From Xestospongia muta (taxonomy: Eukaryota; Porifera; Demospongiae; Haplosclerida; Petrosiidae): a stretch of 64,000 nucleotides of DNA. The stretch covers positions 5,936,501 through 6,000,500 of the forward strand of contig OY848926.1 in the NCBI GenBank assembly GCA_963693285.1, read 5' to 3'. Each line of letters begins with the position of its first letter. Within the stretch, counting starts at the first letter, position 1. Made by a program: the position numbers and the translations under genes. Shown one piece after another: positions 12,753-24,005 of this stretch. The notes beneath the pieces were generated by a model, which did no database searches, was not told the DNA's origin, and saw nothing but the letters and a program-made list of their open reading frames with translations.

Positions 12753-13394
12753 GGCAGTTGATATAAATCCAAAGGTAATTGAATGCACTCAGTATACTTT
12801 ATTACATAATACAATCTATTGTGCAGACTGTATCTGTGATGATATGGTAAATGACTGTTATATATATGAGACCATTGTTGTAATATAGTTGACTTCATTA
12901 AGATCACAATTAATAGTACATTGATGTTCTCCTCTATAATCCTCCATATGTCCCCACCCCTTCTGACGAAGTATAATACATGATACATTATATAAATAAG
13001 TATAGTTTTTCAGGTTGGTCGAACTGGTTTGACTGCTTCTTGGGTAGGTGGACTGGAAGGAAGAGAGGTAGTTATACTTATCATTTTGAGCATTGCTTAC
13101 TTTATAATGTCATATTACTAATTATAAATGTTTAATTTAGGTTATTAATTGTCTGTTACCACAAGTTAATAATTTACTAAGCTCTGGTGGTATTTTCTAT
13201 CTTGTGGTTGTGAAGGAGAATAATCCTGGTACATCATTATATTATAATATTTTTTTATAAATTTATTCAATAAATCTTCTATAGAAAATATATGTACTAT
13301 ATTGCATTGTAATGGATTAATATCAGAAGTTGCTATGAAAAGAAGAGCTTGTAATGAACAGCTTATGGTACATATTGAGATTTATAAAACCTAA
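12753..13394 (+). CDS. N6AMT1: N6AMT1/HemK2-like methyltransferase, 5' part missing
   Basis: The N6AMT1 family (HemK2, with TRMT112) methylates the glutamine of the GGQ motif in release factor eRF1. Exons: 12753-12846, 12917-12970, 13014-13067, 13141-13228, 13285-13394, giving 133 C-terminal residues. Seen: AVDINPK (acidic motif that binds the SAM ribose), the catalytic DVLLYNPPYVPTP, a GLEGRE block and FYLVVVKENNP, all in family order, then a stop. The expected first 70 or so residues, including the substrate-side YEPAEDT block and the SAM glycine loop, are not found in the 342 bp upstream. A weak ORF there (LRSGDTGVFLLAIV) is not a convincing SAM loop. Either this is a decayed gene or the sequence lost DNA at the adjacent (TA)n run. 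Confidence 0.75.
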
Positions 13395-14368
13395 ATAAAG
13401 TTTTTGTTGTACTTTGTATATATCATTTTTTTGCCCAATTTTAAAACATTTCTCCCAACTAGCTTGTTGTCCTAGGACAAAATAATTCAATCATTCCTTT
13501 GAAATTTTTTGTTCACTGTTGTAAATTTTTGTCCTAACAGACCAAACTGGCTAATACCAATTGTGTTAGCATAGAAGAATCCAGTAAACTAACAAACAAT
13601 ACTTGTACTAACTCAAAAAATGCAGGAAAGTGTCAAAGAAAACTGCTGATGTTCAGTAATACACACCAAAAATCTATTGAATACATTCGTTGTTTTCATG
13701 ATGTAAATGAAATGGTTCATATTATAAATACAATAATAAATATCCCAATCATTTTGTACCATGTATTTGCTCTTCAATCTGGTACTAAGAAACAAGAGCT
13801 AGTGAAACTGCTTCGTATTGTTGATGAGAGTGTAACAACAGATGAAGCATTAGTAGAGGAACAATTAGGTGAACATGAACAATTACCAGAGTATCCTCTA
13901 GACACAGAAGGAAGGGTTCAGAAATGAAAATGTCATTAAGTTCAAACATCCATGACATTGAGAAAGTCAATGTCAAAGAAATGGATCATCATGGTAGTAT
14001 AATATTATTGGCTCCAGAGATTAAAGGAGCACCTGATAATAAAGTTACAGTAAAATTCAAGGATATTAAAGATCACAAAGCATCCATAAAAGTTAGATGA
14101 TGTTTAGAGTGTGTTCTGTTTGAACCATTTTGAAGCAATAGTTTATCATATGATCATGAAATTAACTATATGTGACTTAAAGAATTTAACTTATTGCTTA
14201 TGAGATTGTTTCTTTGTGGTGCCTATAAAATTAATCAATAATAAATATAGTAGTGTTGTTCTAGTTTACTTAAACGAGACTAATTTTATTCTTGGCTCTT
14301 AAAAATATAGCTTTAATTTTAACTATTTAAACAGTCTTTCTAGTTGACGGTGCAAAAAGTACCCATTA
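13395..14368. other. Intergenic, mostly featureless
   Basis: Downstream of the methyltransferase. Apart from the two weak ORFs at 13649-14099 I see A+T-rich sequence without repeats or RNA genes. Confidence 0.5.
13649..13927 (+). other. Possible coding fragment, unknown
   Basis: An ORF whose second half (from about residue 42) has protein-like, acidic composition: SGTKKQELVKLLRIVDESV, then TDEALVEEQLGEHEQLPEYP. The first half looks like translated A+T-rich DNA, so a real exon might start near 13770. Five bases after its stop a second short ORF begins (13932-14099: MSLSSNIHDIEKVNVKEMDH and on). I do not recognise either. They could be two pieces of one decayed gene or a terminal exon whose 5' exons I cannot place. 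Confidence 0.25.
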
Positions 14369-14860
14369 ATGAGATTCATGACGAACATTAATTAGATTCA
14401 TAACTCACACTGTTGCGCCCCACAAGAGCATGAAGACAAAATCGTAAGTACATATAAAAGGAAACCAAAACATCCTTGGTTGCCAGTGTGTTGTAGGCCA
14501 GCGTCTGCAATGCATCATGACCTCTGAGATGGTTACCAGCATACTCTTCGGAGTATCCGAAAGGCGGACTAGGATACGGCTGGTAGTCTCCCTTTAAACG
14601 TGACGAGGTCTGGTGTATTGTAGTCCCGGTTTAGTAATGACGATGATTTATTCCCGAAGCTAGAAACCCAGTACGGCTGGTTCGAAGTTAGGGCGACGTT
14701 CCAGCCAGGATTACCTCGTCTTCGGACGAGGGTTACCAAGCCAGGTGGCGGTCCTAGCTAGCAATAGCAGGGAATCCTGGAGCCTAAGTGGAAGCCTGCG
14801 TGGAATTGAGTCACGAAAGATCGTTTGGGCAACACACAAGGGTTTTTTTTTATAAATTTT
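14369..14860 (+). mobile_element. Dispersed repeat element, copy 1 (SINE-like, unclassified)
   Basis: This stretch is locally G+C-richer than its surroundings. It begins with AATGAGATTCATGAC and ends in a T run after GGGCAACACACAAGG. A second, diverged copy lies at 62008-62375 with the same start, the shared cores GACCAGCGTCTGC-like, CATCATGACCTCTGAG-like and GGACTAGGATACGGCTGGT-like, and also a T-run end. CTGGTTCGAAGTTA at 14677 resembles a pol III B box, and the T run would serve as a pol III terminator; both points are inference. No protein is encoded. Confidence 0.55.
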
Positions 14861-15291
14861 AATTTATTTTAACTTATCAAATTCGTAGAACGTTCTCTAT
14901 GACAGTCAGAGTAAGGACCAGTTCTACTGACATTCCTTCCCAGTAGTTTAAATACATTTAAAAACCCTTTGCAGGTTACCTACCTAGACACTTTGTAAAA
15001 ATATAAATAGATTTATAGATATTTTATAGATATATTTATAATTAAATAGAATTATTTAGAGGATTATTATAAATTTAATAAAAAATTAAATGGAATTATT
15101 TATAGTTAAATAGAATAATAATTTATAAAAAAAACCCTGTGTGTTGCCCAAACGATCTTTCATGACTCACATCCACTGAGTCTTCCACTTAGGCTCCAGG
15201 ATTCCCTGCTATTGCTAGCTAGGACCGCCACCGTGGCTTGGTAACCATTGTCCGAAGACAAGGTAATCCTGGCTGAAACCCTAACTTCAAT
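14684..15291. repeat. Long inverted repeat with arms of about 160 bp
   Basis: Left arm 14684-14846 and right arm 15133-15291 are reverse complements at high identity (for example CCTAGCTAGCAATAGCAGGG on the left matches the right arm on the other strand), separated by a 286-bp A+T-rich spacer. The right arm corresponds only to the 3' third of the element at 14369-14860, so this looks like two copies of one element inserted tail to tail. The transcript could fold into a long hairpin. Confidence 0.85.
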
Positions 15292-15902
15292 ACAATAATG
15301 ACCCTTGTTTTACTAGTACATGTACATGACTTTCTTAACAGTTTTACAAACTTTAACAACATTTCTGAGCACAATCAATTATTCTACTTTACAAGGACAT
15401 ATATAACTAACTGCATAAAAATATCATCTTGGGCCATTTTAAAAAAAAAGACCATCGTATTTTTTTTAAAATTGAAAATTTGGAAATGTCATCAAGTCAC
15501 TTGAAATTTTTTATGAAGTTAGAGTTATTCGTCCTTGTTAAGTGACATTAATATCACTGCTCTTAAATGTTGCATTACTGTTTTAAAAATTATAACGATG
15601 CCTCTTGGTTTACTAGTACATGTACAAGTAATGAATTTTTTGCAGATTTTAACAAAATTTCTAAATAAAAGTAATTATTTAATTTAACAAGGGGCTATAT
15701 AGCTAATTTAATTAAAAATCACTTGCTAATTTTTGATTTGTGACCACTTCCCAAAATAAAGCTCTGACCATGTATAAAGAAATAGCTACTAGACAAATAA
15801 TTCCATATGCTATTTTTTATAGAGTTTTTGTTACAAAGACAAGTTAATATGTGATACTTCAAAAAACAAATCTATAAATAAATAATACACTACATTTTAT
15901 AA
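15292..15902. repeat. Diverged direct duplication, about 120 bp, 300 bp apart
   Basis: The block from 15297 (GTTTTACTAGTACATGTAC, then TTAACAACATTTCTGAGCAC) recurs in diverged form from 15600 (GGTTTACTAGTACATGTAC, then TTAACAAAATTTCTAAATAA). Both lie between the inverted repeat and the DNAJC11 3' end. No coding signal; part is probably the DNAJC11 3' UTR. Confidence 0.6.
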
Positions 15903-17649
15903 CTACTGATGGATAGACAACTTGTGAGATTGTCGAGGAATATACAATGCTTCTGAATTATCTACTGTAACTTCGTGAATTGCTCCACGAAAATTGTATT
16001 TCACTCGTAAATGTTTTTTCTCTCCTATACAAGGATCATAGAATCCAGGAACCATGGTTTTGGAGGTTTCTCTCAATACTAGTTTAGAGTCTGAGACAAG
16101 ACACTGTAGAGGAATGGTAACATCTATAACTTTAGCTGGAGATAATGGATCAACATTTGTCTGAGTGGAAAATAAGCAACCGTACAATGCCTCTAAAATA
16201 ATTAATCCGTGTCTGGCTTGTTCTGTAGATACAATACGTTGTACTGTTTCTTTCATCAACTCGATAGCAGCCTCAGCTTCTTGTTTCCTTTCTTTCATTT
16301 CTTTCTCTCTCTCTTTACGTTTCTCTTCCATTTCTTTAAGTCTTTGTTGATGTAAAAGTGGTCCTAATGCAAAGGCCTTTATACAGCCATACAGTGCTAT
16401 AGGAATAATACTGGCATAAAGAATAGCTGGTAAATAAATGAAAGGTGACAAATGAATCTTCATAACATAATTCATGGAAGCTCGTATAAATCTTAGACGC
16501 AGTTCCACTCCATTATTTGATGAGATTAACACTCGAGCACCCACCTGAGTTAATTTAGCCAATGTATGATCAACTCCATACGTCAATGAAGGCCCCACAG
16601 TACTCAGACGTACAGCACAGCTAACTATGTAACCTTCCTTGGGTTGGAATTTTGAAGATATTTGCATGTGAGATGTTTGATATCCAACTTGGACTTCTCC
16701 CGACATATTCCATTTTTCTTTAAGCTGTCTCGTAATGACCACACCTACTGCATTGCCAGACTCTTTTACATGAAATACAGCTGTTGTTTGATTGTCCAAT
16801 TTACGAGCCAATTGACCATTTAAAGAGATCCCAAAACCACGTGGAGTCCACTGGAGGACGTTTTCACTTGTTATGTACATACTACTACTTATGTTCCGAT
16901 AAAAGTCCACACCTAATGACGGGAAGGGCCCAGCAAGAGCTGTATACTTGATCCAGTTTTGGTTTTCTAATTGTTGTCTCACACTACATTGTATACCAGT
17001 AAATAACACACGATGAGTACTGAAGGCCGATCCTGTAACACTTAATCCCAGATTCTTTGTCATTTGAGCATCAACTGACTGTTGAGCATAAACTTTCTTA
17101 ACTGATAGCTTCTCTTCTCCTCCCTCAGATCCCATAATGAGGGGGATAGCATCAATACTTAAGTGGAACAAACCACGTGGGTTGACTTCTTGGATGTATG
17201 TCCGTTCTTCAAAAAGGGACTTCAGTTTCTCATACTCTTCTAACAGTTCCGTAGGTAATATTGTCCTTTCTATAATAGCACGATCATCATTAACCCCTTT
17301 CTTCCCACGTAAGTCGTACACAGCTCTGAGACGAGGATCATTTAACACCTGGTACGCTTCATGTACTCGTTTGAAAAATTGACTAGCGATTTCTTGTTTC
17401 CTTTCATCTTGGTATCTACCAGTAGGAAATGACAAAGTTTATGAGGGGTGTGGCTGTTGATCTAGAACTACAGGTGGAGTACATATGTGTTGCATATTAC
17501 CTGTCTGGGTGATAGATTCGACATAGCCTTCGATAGGCAGCACGTATCTCATCGGATGAGGCATTTCTTGGCACGTTCAGTAGAGTGTAATATTCACTTT
17601 GCTCCTCACTCGAGAGTTCCCTCTCAAATTCATCTGTTTCTTCAGCCAT
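15903..17649 (-). CDS. DNAJC11: DnaJ homolog subfamily C member 11
   Basis: DNAJC11 is a J-domain protein of the mitochondrial intermembrane space bridging (MIB) complex, linked to MICOS and cristae organisation. Two exons: 17649-17501 and 17415-15903; 553 residues (human 559). The J domain is at the N terminus ([20 protein letters not shown]) with the HPD motif at the splice junction (IYHPDR). A long DUF3395-type C-terminal region follows, ending [27 protein letters not shown] and a C terminus [13 protein letters not shown] that matches the family closely. A hydrophobic segment near residue 350 is followed by a highly charged helix. Start: ATG at 17649 fits the family; in-frame ATGs at 17688 and 17703 would add 13-18 residues. 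The second exon is unusually long and intron-free for this window. Confidence 0.95.
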
Positions 17650-17804
17650 GTTAGTGAAAGTATACGGAGTTGTCATTTTTTCGCCCATTGTATTTCTAAA
17701 CAAATTTCAGAATGTTTCCGTATATTTCCGTAAATGTTAAACCACGTGTGAGAGGAGGAGATTTGGTTATTTGTTTGGTAGCTAGGTGACCAGTCCAAGT
17801 AATT
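17650..17804. promoter_or_regulatory. Shared divergent promoter, DNAJC11 / KATNIP
   Basis: 155 bp between opposing starts. It contains a palindromic E-box CACGTG at 17743-17748 and TTTCCGTATATTTCCGTAAA just upstream. CACGTG is also present in the RRN3/COX11 promoter. Confidence 0.6.
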
Positions 17805-18445
17805 ATGGCGGACCAGAGGTATGATCTCGATGTTCTCAAAACTTCATCGAGCAGTAGCTCAACTGTCTCCACAGGACCTCAAAAAGCGGTAAGTTTCATT
17901 CTGAAGATGGTTTCAAATCGTTCACTTTCACCAACTTAATACTAGAGCTCATCAAGCACAGATGATTACGATATTTATCTGATGAAACTGCAAGAAAAAA
18001 ACAAGTGAGTAACAGAGGAAGGTAATTAATAAAGTTCTAATGTTGTAACAATTTAAAGAGCTCTCAAGCAACTCCGTCAAAAAGATAAGAAGCGAGCTGA
18101 ACTTGAACAAAGAGAGCAAGGTTTTTCTACTTATATCAATGGAGCTAATTCTAAATCAACTCAAATTCTAACATCAAAAGTATCACCAACTCAACAACGA
18201 AAATCAAAGACAGCTGGTATGTAAATAACCAATGTTAATTTAAAGTCATGTCAGTGGTAATTTTACAGATCCTAGAAATCGATCAAAATCTCCTAGTTTT
18301 CAAGACATTAGGAAGTAAATTAGATTGGAACATGTACTTTGTAATTATTATTAATTGATAGGAGTGTTTCCCGAAGAAGAGAGTGGGGTCAAAGTTCAGT
18401 GGATGTAAAAACTGAACATGGAGAAGCCCTCCATATTCCTGTACC

Positions 18446-18501
<56 letters not shown>

Positions 18502-21289
18502 TAAAGAGAGAGAGAGAATTATACTAACTTTGTTACAGCTATAGAATACAAAGATGATTTTGAGGAGGAGCTTTCTACTTCACTTGAACAAGTATGTCAC
18601 ATTTGAATTTAACCCTTTATAATCTAAGGACTGTAGGCAATAGATTCTGATAGCATTGAAGAAGAAGAAGAAGAAGAAGAAGAGGAAGAAAAATCTATAT
18701 CTTCTTCTCCTCAAAGTTCAATGTTAGCATTTAGATCAGAGCCATCAGGTAATATTATCTCATTGAGATCATAAGAATGTATTATTATACATTATAGTGC
18801 AATATAATGATAGACAATCATCAGGTACTCATAGAAAATATTCAGGTAAAAACTATATATGTATATGTTCATGTACACTAGATGTTTTTATTGATAGCGG
18901 CAACCCGAACACTTAGTGCTATATCAAGGAAGGTACCCTCGTCACCAGGAAAGGATTCTCTGGATAGTTCTGTAGATGACGATAGTCTTATAGAAGCTTT
19001 AATGATTGAGAATCAACTGGCTCCACCCCTTGCTAGTGGGTGTGGTCTTAACTCAACTGTAGCTTCACATACTGATAAACCTCTTTCGAAGACTGAATCT
19101 AGTTATTTGAAACCTGAGGACTCATTCCCAAATAATTCAGTCCCAGTCCTGAATCATCCTACGAACACACTCTCATGTATTCCAGTCCCAGTCTTAAATC
19201 ATTCCAAGGAGGACTCATTCTCAAATGATCCAGTCTTAAATCATCCTACAGACTCCTTCCCAAATGACCCAGTCTTGAATCATCCTACAGACTCATTCCC
19301 AAATGACCCAGTCTTGAATCATCTTACAGACTCATTCTCAAACCACTCATTGTCAGTAGTAAAAGATATGGAAAAATATTCTGATAAATGTTCACAAGAT
19401 ACTAATGAAGACTGTACAATTAGTCCCACCCACTCATTAGAGGAAACAATTCAAATTGTTACCGAAACTGTTAAACGACTGGACAACAAGTGGGTGTGGT
19501 TACATGTAATTAATTGTCTTTAAAATTTTGTTACAGGAAACAAAAACAATTGTTGAATGTTTTAAAGCAAATAGATTCATCTGTTACCATGGATACACCT
19601 GTTATCTCTTCACCATTGTCCAAACCACCTAACAATGATATAAAAACCACGTCTCTCAAACTCCCATTTATGCACTCAATGTCAGAACAGTTGCCATTAT
19701 CAGGTCCATGTCCTCCATCTTCCTCACTTCCAGCATGGCTAAGTACAGAACTAATAAGTAAGTTAGCTATATTCTAAAAATAAAACATTACACCATTGTC
19801 TAAATATAGAACACAGATACACATTTATGATCTAAATATAGAATACGCTCTTTTCTTTAGAACCAACCAGTTCACCAGCTCCGTCAATCAATGGATCTTT
19901 CTTTTTACCTTCTCTTTCTAATCGACCTCGATCAAGTCGTACTACCGGATTAAGAGGGACTTTATTAAAACAGGAGGACAACTTACGTTCATCAAGTGAT
20001 ACTCGTTTATCTATGTTTCTAGAATCTGAGGATGACAATCAACCACGTCTAAAAACAGCTGTAAAATATAATATAATTTGAGATATTTTAATAACAATTT
20101 TAACAGGTATTAGCCAAAGGTCGTCGTCAGATTCTCTATGGATCTAATAATTGTCTTGTACCCTCCGCTGAAGAAACTCTTGTCACAGACTCAACAGAAG
20201 GAAGTACTACATCACTGATGTTTCATACTTCATCTCTTACCACCTCTCTCCCTCCACTCACACCCTCACAAGAAGAACCTGATGTTGCCAGTAAAATCAA
20301 TCATGCTGCCAAATCTCCTGAAAGTGTTCGAGAATCACTCGCTTCTGTTCAACAATTTGACCGCAAACAGTGGGAAATAGTCCATGAAGATCAAGGTACA
20401 TGGCAGATGTATTATTATGCACATGTTGTATTGTATTGTATCACAGATGATATTCTGGAAAACTTTCTAATGGAGTATAGGAGAAAACAATCAACTCCTT
20501 GTGATCTAGTTGAAGATGTACCTACATTAGATAATAACAGTCTAACATCATTTATGATACCTGAATTACCTCAGGGACAAGAGTTAGTGATGAAGATATG
20601 GAGTACTTGGGGAGATAGGTATTATGTAGGTCTCACAAGTATAGAAATATTTACTAGTAGTGGTGAGAAAGCCCCTATAAATCAGGTACTTAATTAATCA
20701 TACATTCCTACTTCCAGTTTGCATTTAATTTATCAGTAGTACATGATATATTATCTGTAATTATGTTAGATTTCTGCTGATCCTGCTGATATTAATGTCC
20801 TACAAGAATATAATGATGACCCTCGTGTTATCGCTAACCTTATCGATGGAGTCAATAAAACAAGGTACAATCATTACAGTCACTCACTCACATGCTTACA
20901 CACACTTATCTAGAGATGACCTTCATATGTGGCTAGCTCCATTCTTACACTATAATAATCATCAAATTAAAATAATATTTAAAGATCCTGTTACCATAGC
21001 AATGATCAGAATATGGGTAAGCTAGTTATACGAGTTATTTCAACTTGTACTATCTCTTATAGAATTATAACAAGTCTCGTATTCATTCTTATCGAGGAGT
21101 CAAAGATATTCATTTATTATTGGATGGAGTGAAAATATTTGAAGGAGAGATTTGTAGGTAGGATCACAATGTACAATAAGATGTTAAATAAACATATTGT
21201 TTTATCTTGTTAGGGCTAGTGGAGGAATTGATGGTGAGATTGAAATGTTTGCAGAAGTAAGTATTTGAAGAAGATATATGTATATATAT

Positions 21290-21334
<45 letters not shown>

Positions 21335-23340
21335 ACAATATTATTCACAACAGATGAGGATATTTTACTGAACATTGCCTTTAATGATGAATCATTCCTT
21401 TCACATATATCAGATCATATGAAAGAGGAAGAAACTAGTGAACAACGACCCTCAACAGCTGATACCATTCAAATACTAGAGGTAATTTCCTACACATGTT
21501 CTTCTAAATTTTATTTGGACATGAACAGGACTTAGATGAGAGACCCTTTACGTCCATTGCTGGACCTTCTAATGTCCCTCCTCTTGGTCCTGTTTCTACA
21601 TCATATACTAGTATAGGACAACAAGAATGGACAGAAGTCAAAGGAAAAAGTACTGTTTTAATTTCCTGACAAATTATGCGTTTTATTTGATTTTATAGCT
21701 GTTCTTTTCACACTTTTATCATCATGGGGTGACCCTTCCCGTATTGGACTAACAGGACTGGAATTAGTTGACTCCACCCATACACCTATTCCCCTATCTC
21801 CTTCACAACTTACACTCTTCCCCAGTGGAGAGAGCAAAGGACTAGAAACACTTCTTGATGGAGACAACATGGTCACTAGTCCACATCACATGTGGTCTGT
21901 ATCTTCTATTGACAAAGTTACTATTGAGATAGGATTGGACGTACCTCGTCAAATAGGTGGAGTCATAATATGGAATTACAACAAGTCTCCAGAAGATTCA
22001 TACAGTGGAGTGAGTAACATCCTCATTTCCATGCTGACATGACTAGACTGAAACCTATACTGCATTAAGACTCATACCTATATTGTTTGATTTTCATAAT
22101 AGGTTAAATTAATGACTGTCCATGTTGACAATAGAATTGTCTCACCAGAAAATGGATTTCTACTCAGAAGAGGTATAATACATGTAGTCCACTTATATAA
22201 TATATATTTAATTGCATTCTTTTATTAGCTCCAGGCAATGATCATTATGATTATGGACAATATCTTCAGTTATCATCACATCCATCATCTGACAATATTG
22301 ACATAACTAGTTCATCATTAACTATACCTTGTGGATGTATCCATTTTATAGATAAATGGATGGATAGATTGACAGATTATGGATGGACAGACAGATGGAC
22401 TGACAATAGATGTTGTATATTCTTAACTCTTACTAGTTGTTTATCAGTTCCAGCTGCTCTCTTCATGGGGAGACCCCTATTATATTGGATTAACGGGACT
22501 AGAAATGAGAGATGAGAATGAACAAGTATTACCTCTTACTCCAAAAAGTACTAACAACAGATCATAATACAATTATTATATTTTATTAACTCAACACAGA
22601 CATAGCAGCATATCCATACAGTGTTAATGTATTAGATGGGATAAGTGGTGACGTACGTACTCCTGATAAACTCATTGACAATATCAATGACAGTCATGAG
22701 ACCAGACATATGTGGCTATCTCCTATATTACCTGGAGTTTGTAATACTATTTATGTTATATTTGATAGACCACAACCAGTAGCTAGTATAAAGTTATGGA
22801 ACTATGGCAAGACACCTACTAGAGGTGTGAAAGAGTTCTCTGTAAGTATAGTTATCTTTAAATAGTAAATATAATTAATGATTTATTTTCTTCTATAGAT
22901 ATTAATTGATGATTTGTTAATTTCTACTGATTTGTTACCAATGGCACCTTTACCAACTAGTGGTATCCTACCAACAGTAGCTCCACCTATTCGTCCTCTG
23001 GTAGTTCAACTCTCTGAGTTCTCAGATCATGCAGATACTCTGTTAGTAAAAGAGATAGAGAACAACACAATAGGACATTTAATGTTTTATTAACGATGTC
23101 TCCTTTCTATTCACTAATTTATATTTCTTACCTATTTCTTTCTAGTGATGTTCATTATCAGAGAGATGGGCTAACTATCAACGATCGCTCACCATTTAAA
23201 CAAACAACAAGTTCTAATGTTCCAAAAGGTTCTCTTAATAATTATCTTCATAGCTCATTATAGTACTCTTAACAGGTTTACGTCCTTTGACAGGTGTCAC
23301 AGCCGGTTCAACCAATAAAACAAGATTCAGAAGACGTTAA
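17805..23340 (+). CDS. KATNIP: Katanin-interacting protein (KIAA0556 family)
   Basis: KATNIP binds microtubules and katanin and localises to the ciliary base; mutations cause Joubert syndrome. 27 exons, 1307 residues (human about 1618). Exons: 17805-17888, 17946-18004, 18059-18216, 18269-18314, 18362-18447, 18539-18591, 18637-18748, 18798-18845, 18898-19489, 19537-19757, 19861-20060, 20107-20395, 20447-20685, 20770-20864, 20914-21016, 21063-21157, 21214-21256, 21335-21481, 21529-21649, 21699-22009, 22103-22172, 22229-22336, 22437-22547, 22600-22841, 22899-23041, 23146-23228, 23276-23340. The C-terminal two thirds hold three DUF4457-type units with the hallmark WGDxxYVGL/TGLE: WSTWGDRYYVGLTSIEIF, LLSSWGDPSRIGLTGLEL and LLSSWGDPYYIGLTGLEM, each followed by HMWLxP and IxIWNYNKS-like blocks. 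The N-terminal third is low complexity, with an 11-residue poly-Glu run and NDPVLNHPTDSFP repeats. The intron after 22336 looks U12-type. Confidence 0.93.
18450..18517 (+). repeat. (GA)n microsatellite directly after a KATNIP 5' splice site
   Basis: The donor at 18448 reads GTAAGAGAGAGAG and runs straight into about 68 bp of imperfect GA repeat. Confidence 0.9.
21294..21333 (+). repeat. (CT)n microsatellite ending in a KATNIP 3' splice site
   Basis: Twenty CT units end directly in CAG at 21334, forming the whole polypyrimidine tract. Confidence 0.9.
22337..22436 (+). other. Candidate U12-type (minor spliceosome) intron in KATNIP
   Basis: The donor reads GTATCCATTT, matching the U12 core GTATCC. 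Eighteen bases before the junction is TTCTTAACTCTTACTAG, close to the U12 branch-point consensus TCCTTAAC, with the branch A about 11 nt from the AG. Reading phase (T | TT GTT TAT CAG) selects this acceptor over the nearer-looking CAG at 22450. Confidence 0.6.
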
Positions 23341-23859
23341 TAATATTTTTGTACTGTGCAAGATATTTTTGTATATCTTGTGGAAACTCATGTCTTTTTT
23401 AGGAAATTTGCAAAATTATCATCATACAATAGATATATGTGTGATTAGATTTGCAGAAGAAAGACCACACTTCATTGTGTAGTAAATATTAAAATAGAGG
23501 AGTTTATATCACCTAGTAAAGGCATTCTCTAAACCTGCTGTCATTTAAATACAATACACTTATAATTATTGATAATGTGTGGACAAAAAAGGATAACTCG
23601 TTCTAATGTCACCTGTGTGTGTGTGTTTCAATCAACCCACTCTTCACTATATCTTCTCATTATTTACAACCATACCCATTCCATATATGGAAATGCTAAT
23701 AATGTGTTGTAGCTAACGAGACAATGAAAACCTGTAAGATAGCTATCAACAGTACATGACTGTCTCAGGTGTGGTTATGATTGAAGCCAAACAATTGCAG
23801 CAGCACTGTGTTATATAGCTAACTGTAGTAGCCAGCTCTTTTTGATCTTGTTCAGTAAA
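23341..23859. other. Intergenic region, KATNIP to membrane-protein gene A
   Basis: 519 bp between same-strand genes; presumably the KATNIP 3' UTR and promoter of gene A. No clear motif seen. Confidence 0.5.
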
Positions 23860-23964
23860 ATGATGTCATCGTTTCTTAGTAGTCTGATTTATCCTGCGTT
23901 GTTGTATTTTGTGACAATACAACTGAAGCTGGTCATAGGTATGTTGTATATCATTTAATTGTTA

Positions 23965-24005
<41 letters not shown>

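Noticed and set aside
12603..12888. ORFs with long Ile-Tyr repeats on both strands
   Set aside because: They are translations of the (TA)n microsatellite; only the part from 12753 on + is real exon.
15298..15504. 68-codon + ORF
   Set aside because: A+T-rich translation within the diverged duplication; no splice or family evidence.
16165..17382. + strand ORFs at 16165-16350 and 17137-17382
   Set aside because: Antisense of the long DNAJC11 exon.
22445..22450. CAG at 22450 as the acceptor of the KATNIP exon
   Set aside because: It gives the wrong frame (loses LLSSWGDPYYIG); the TAG at 22436 restores the family match.
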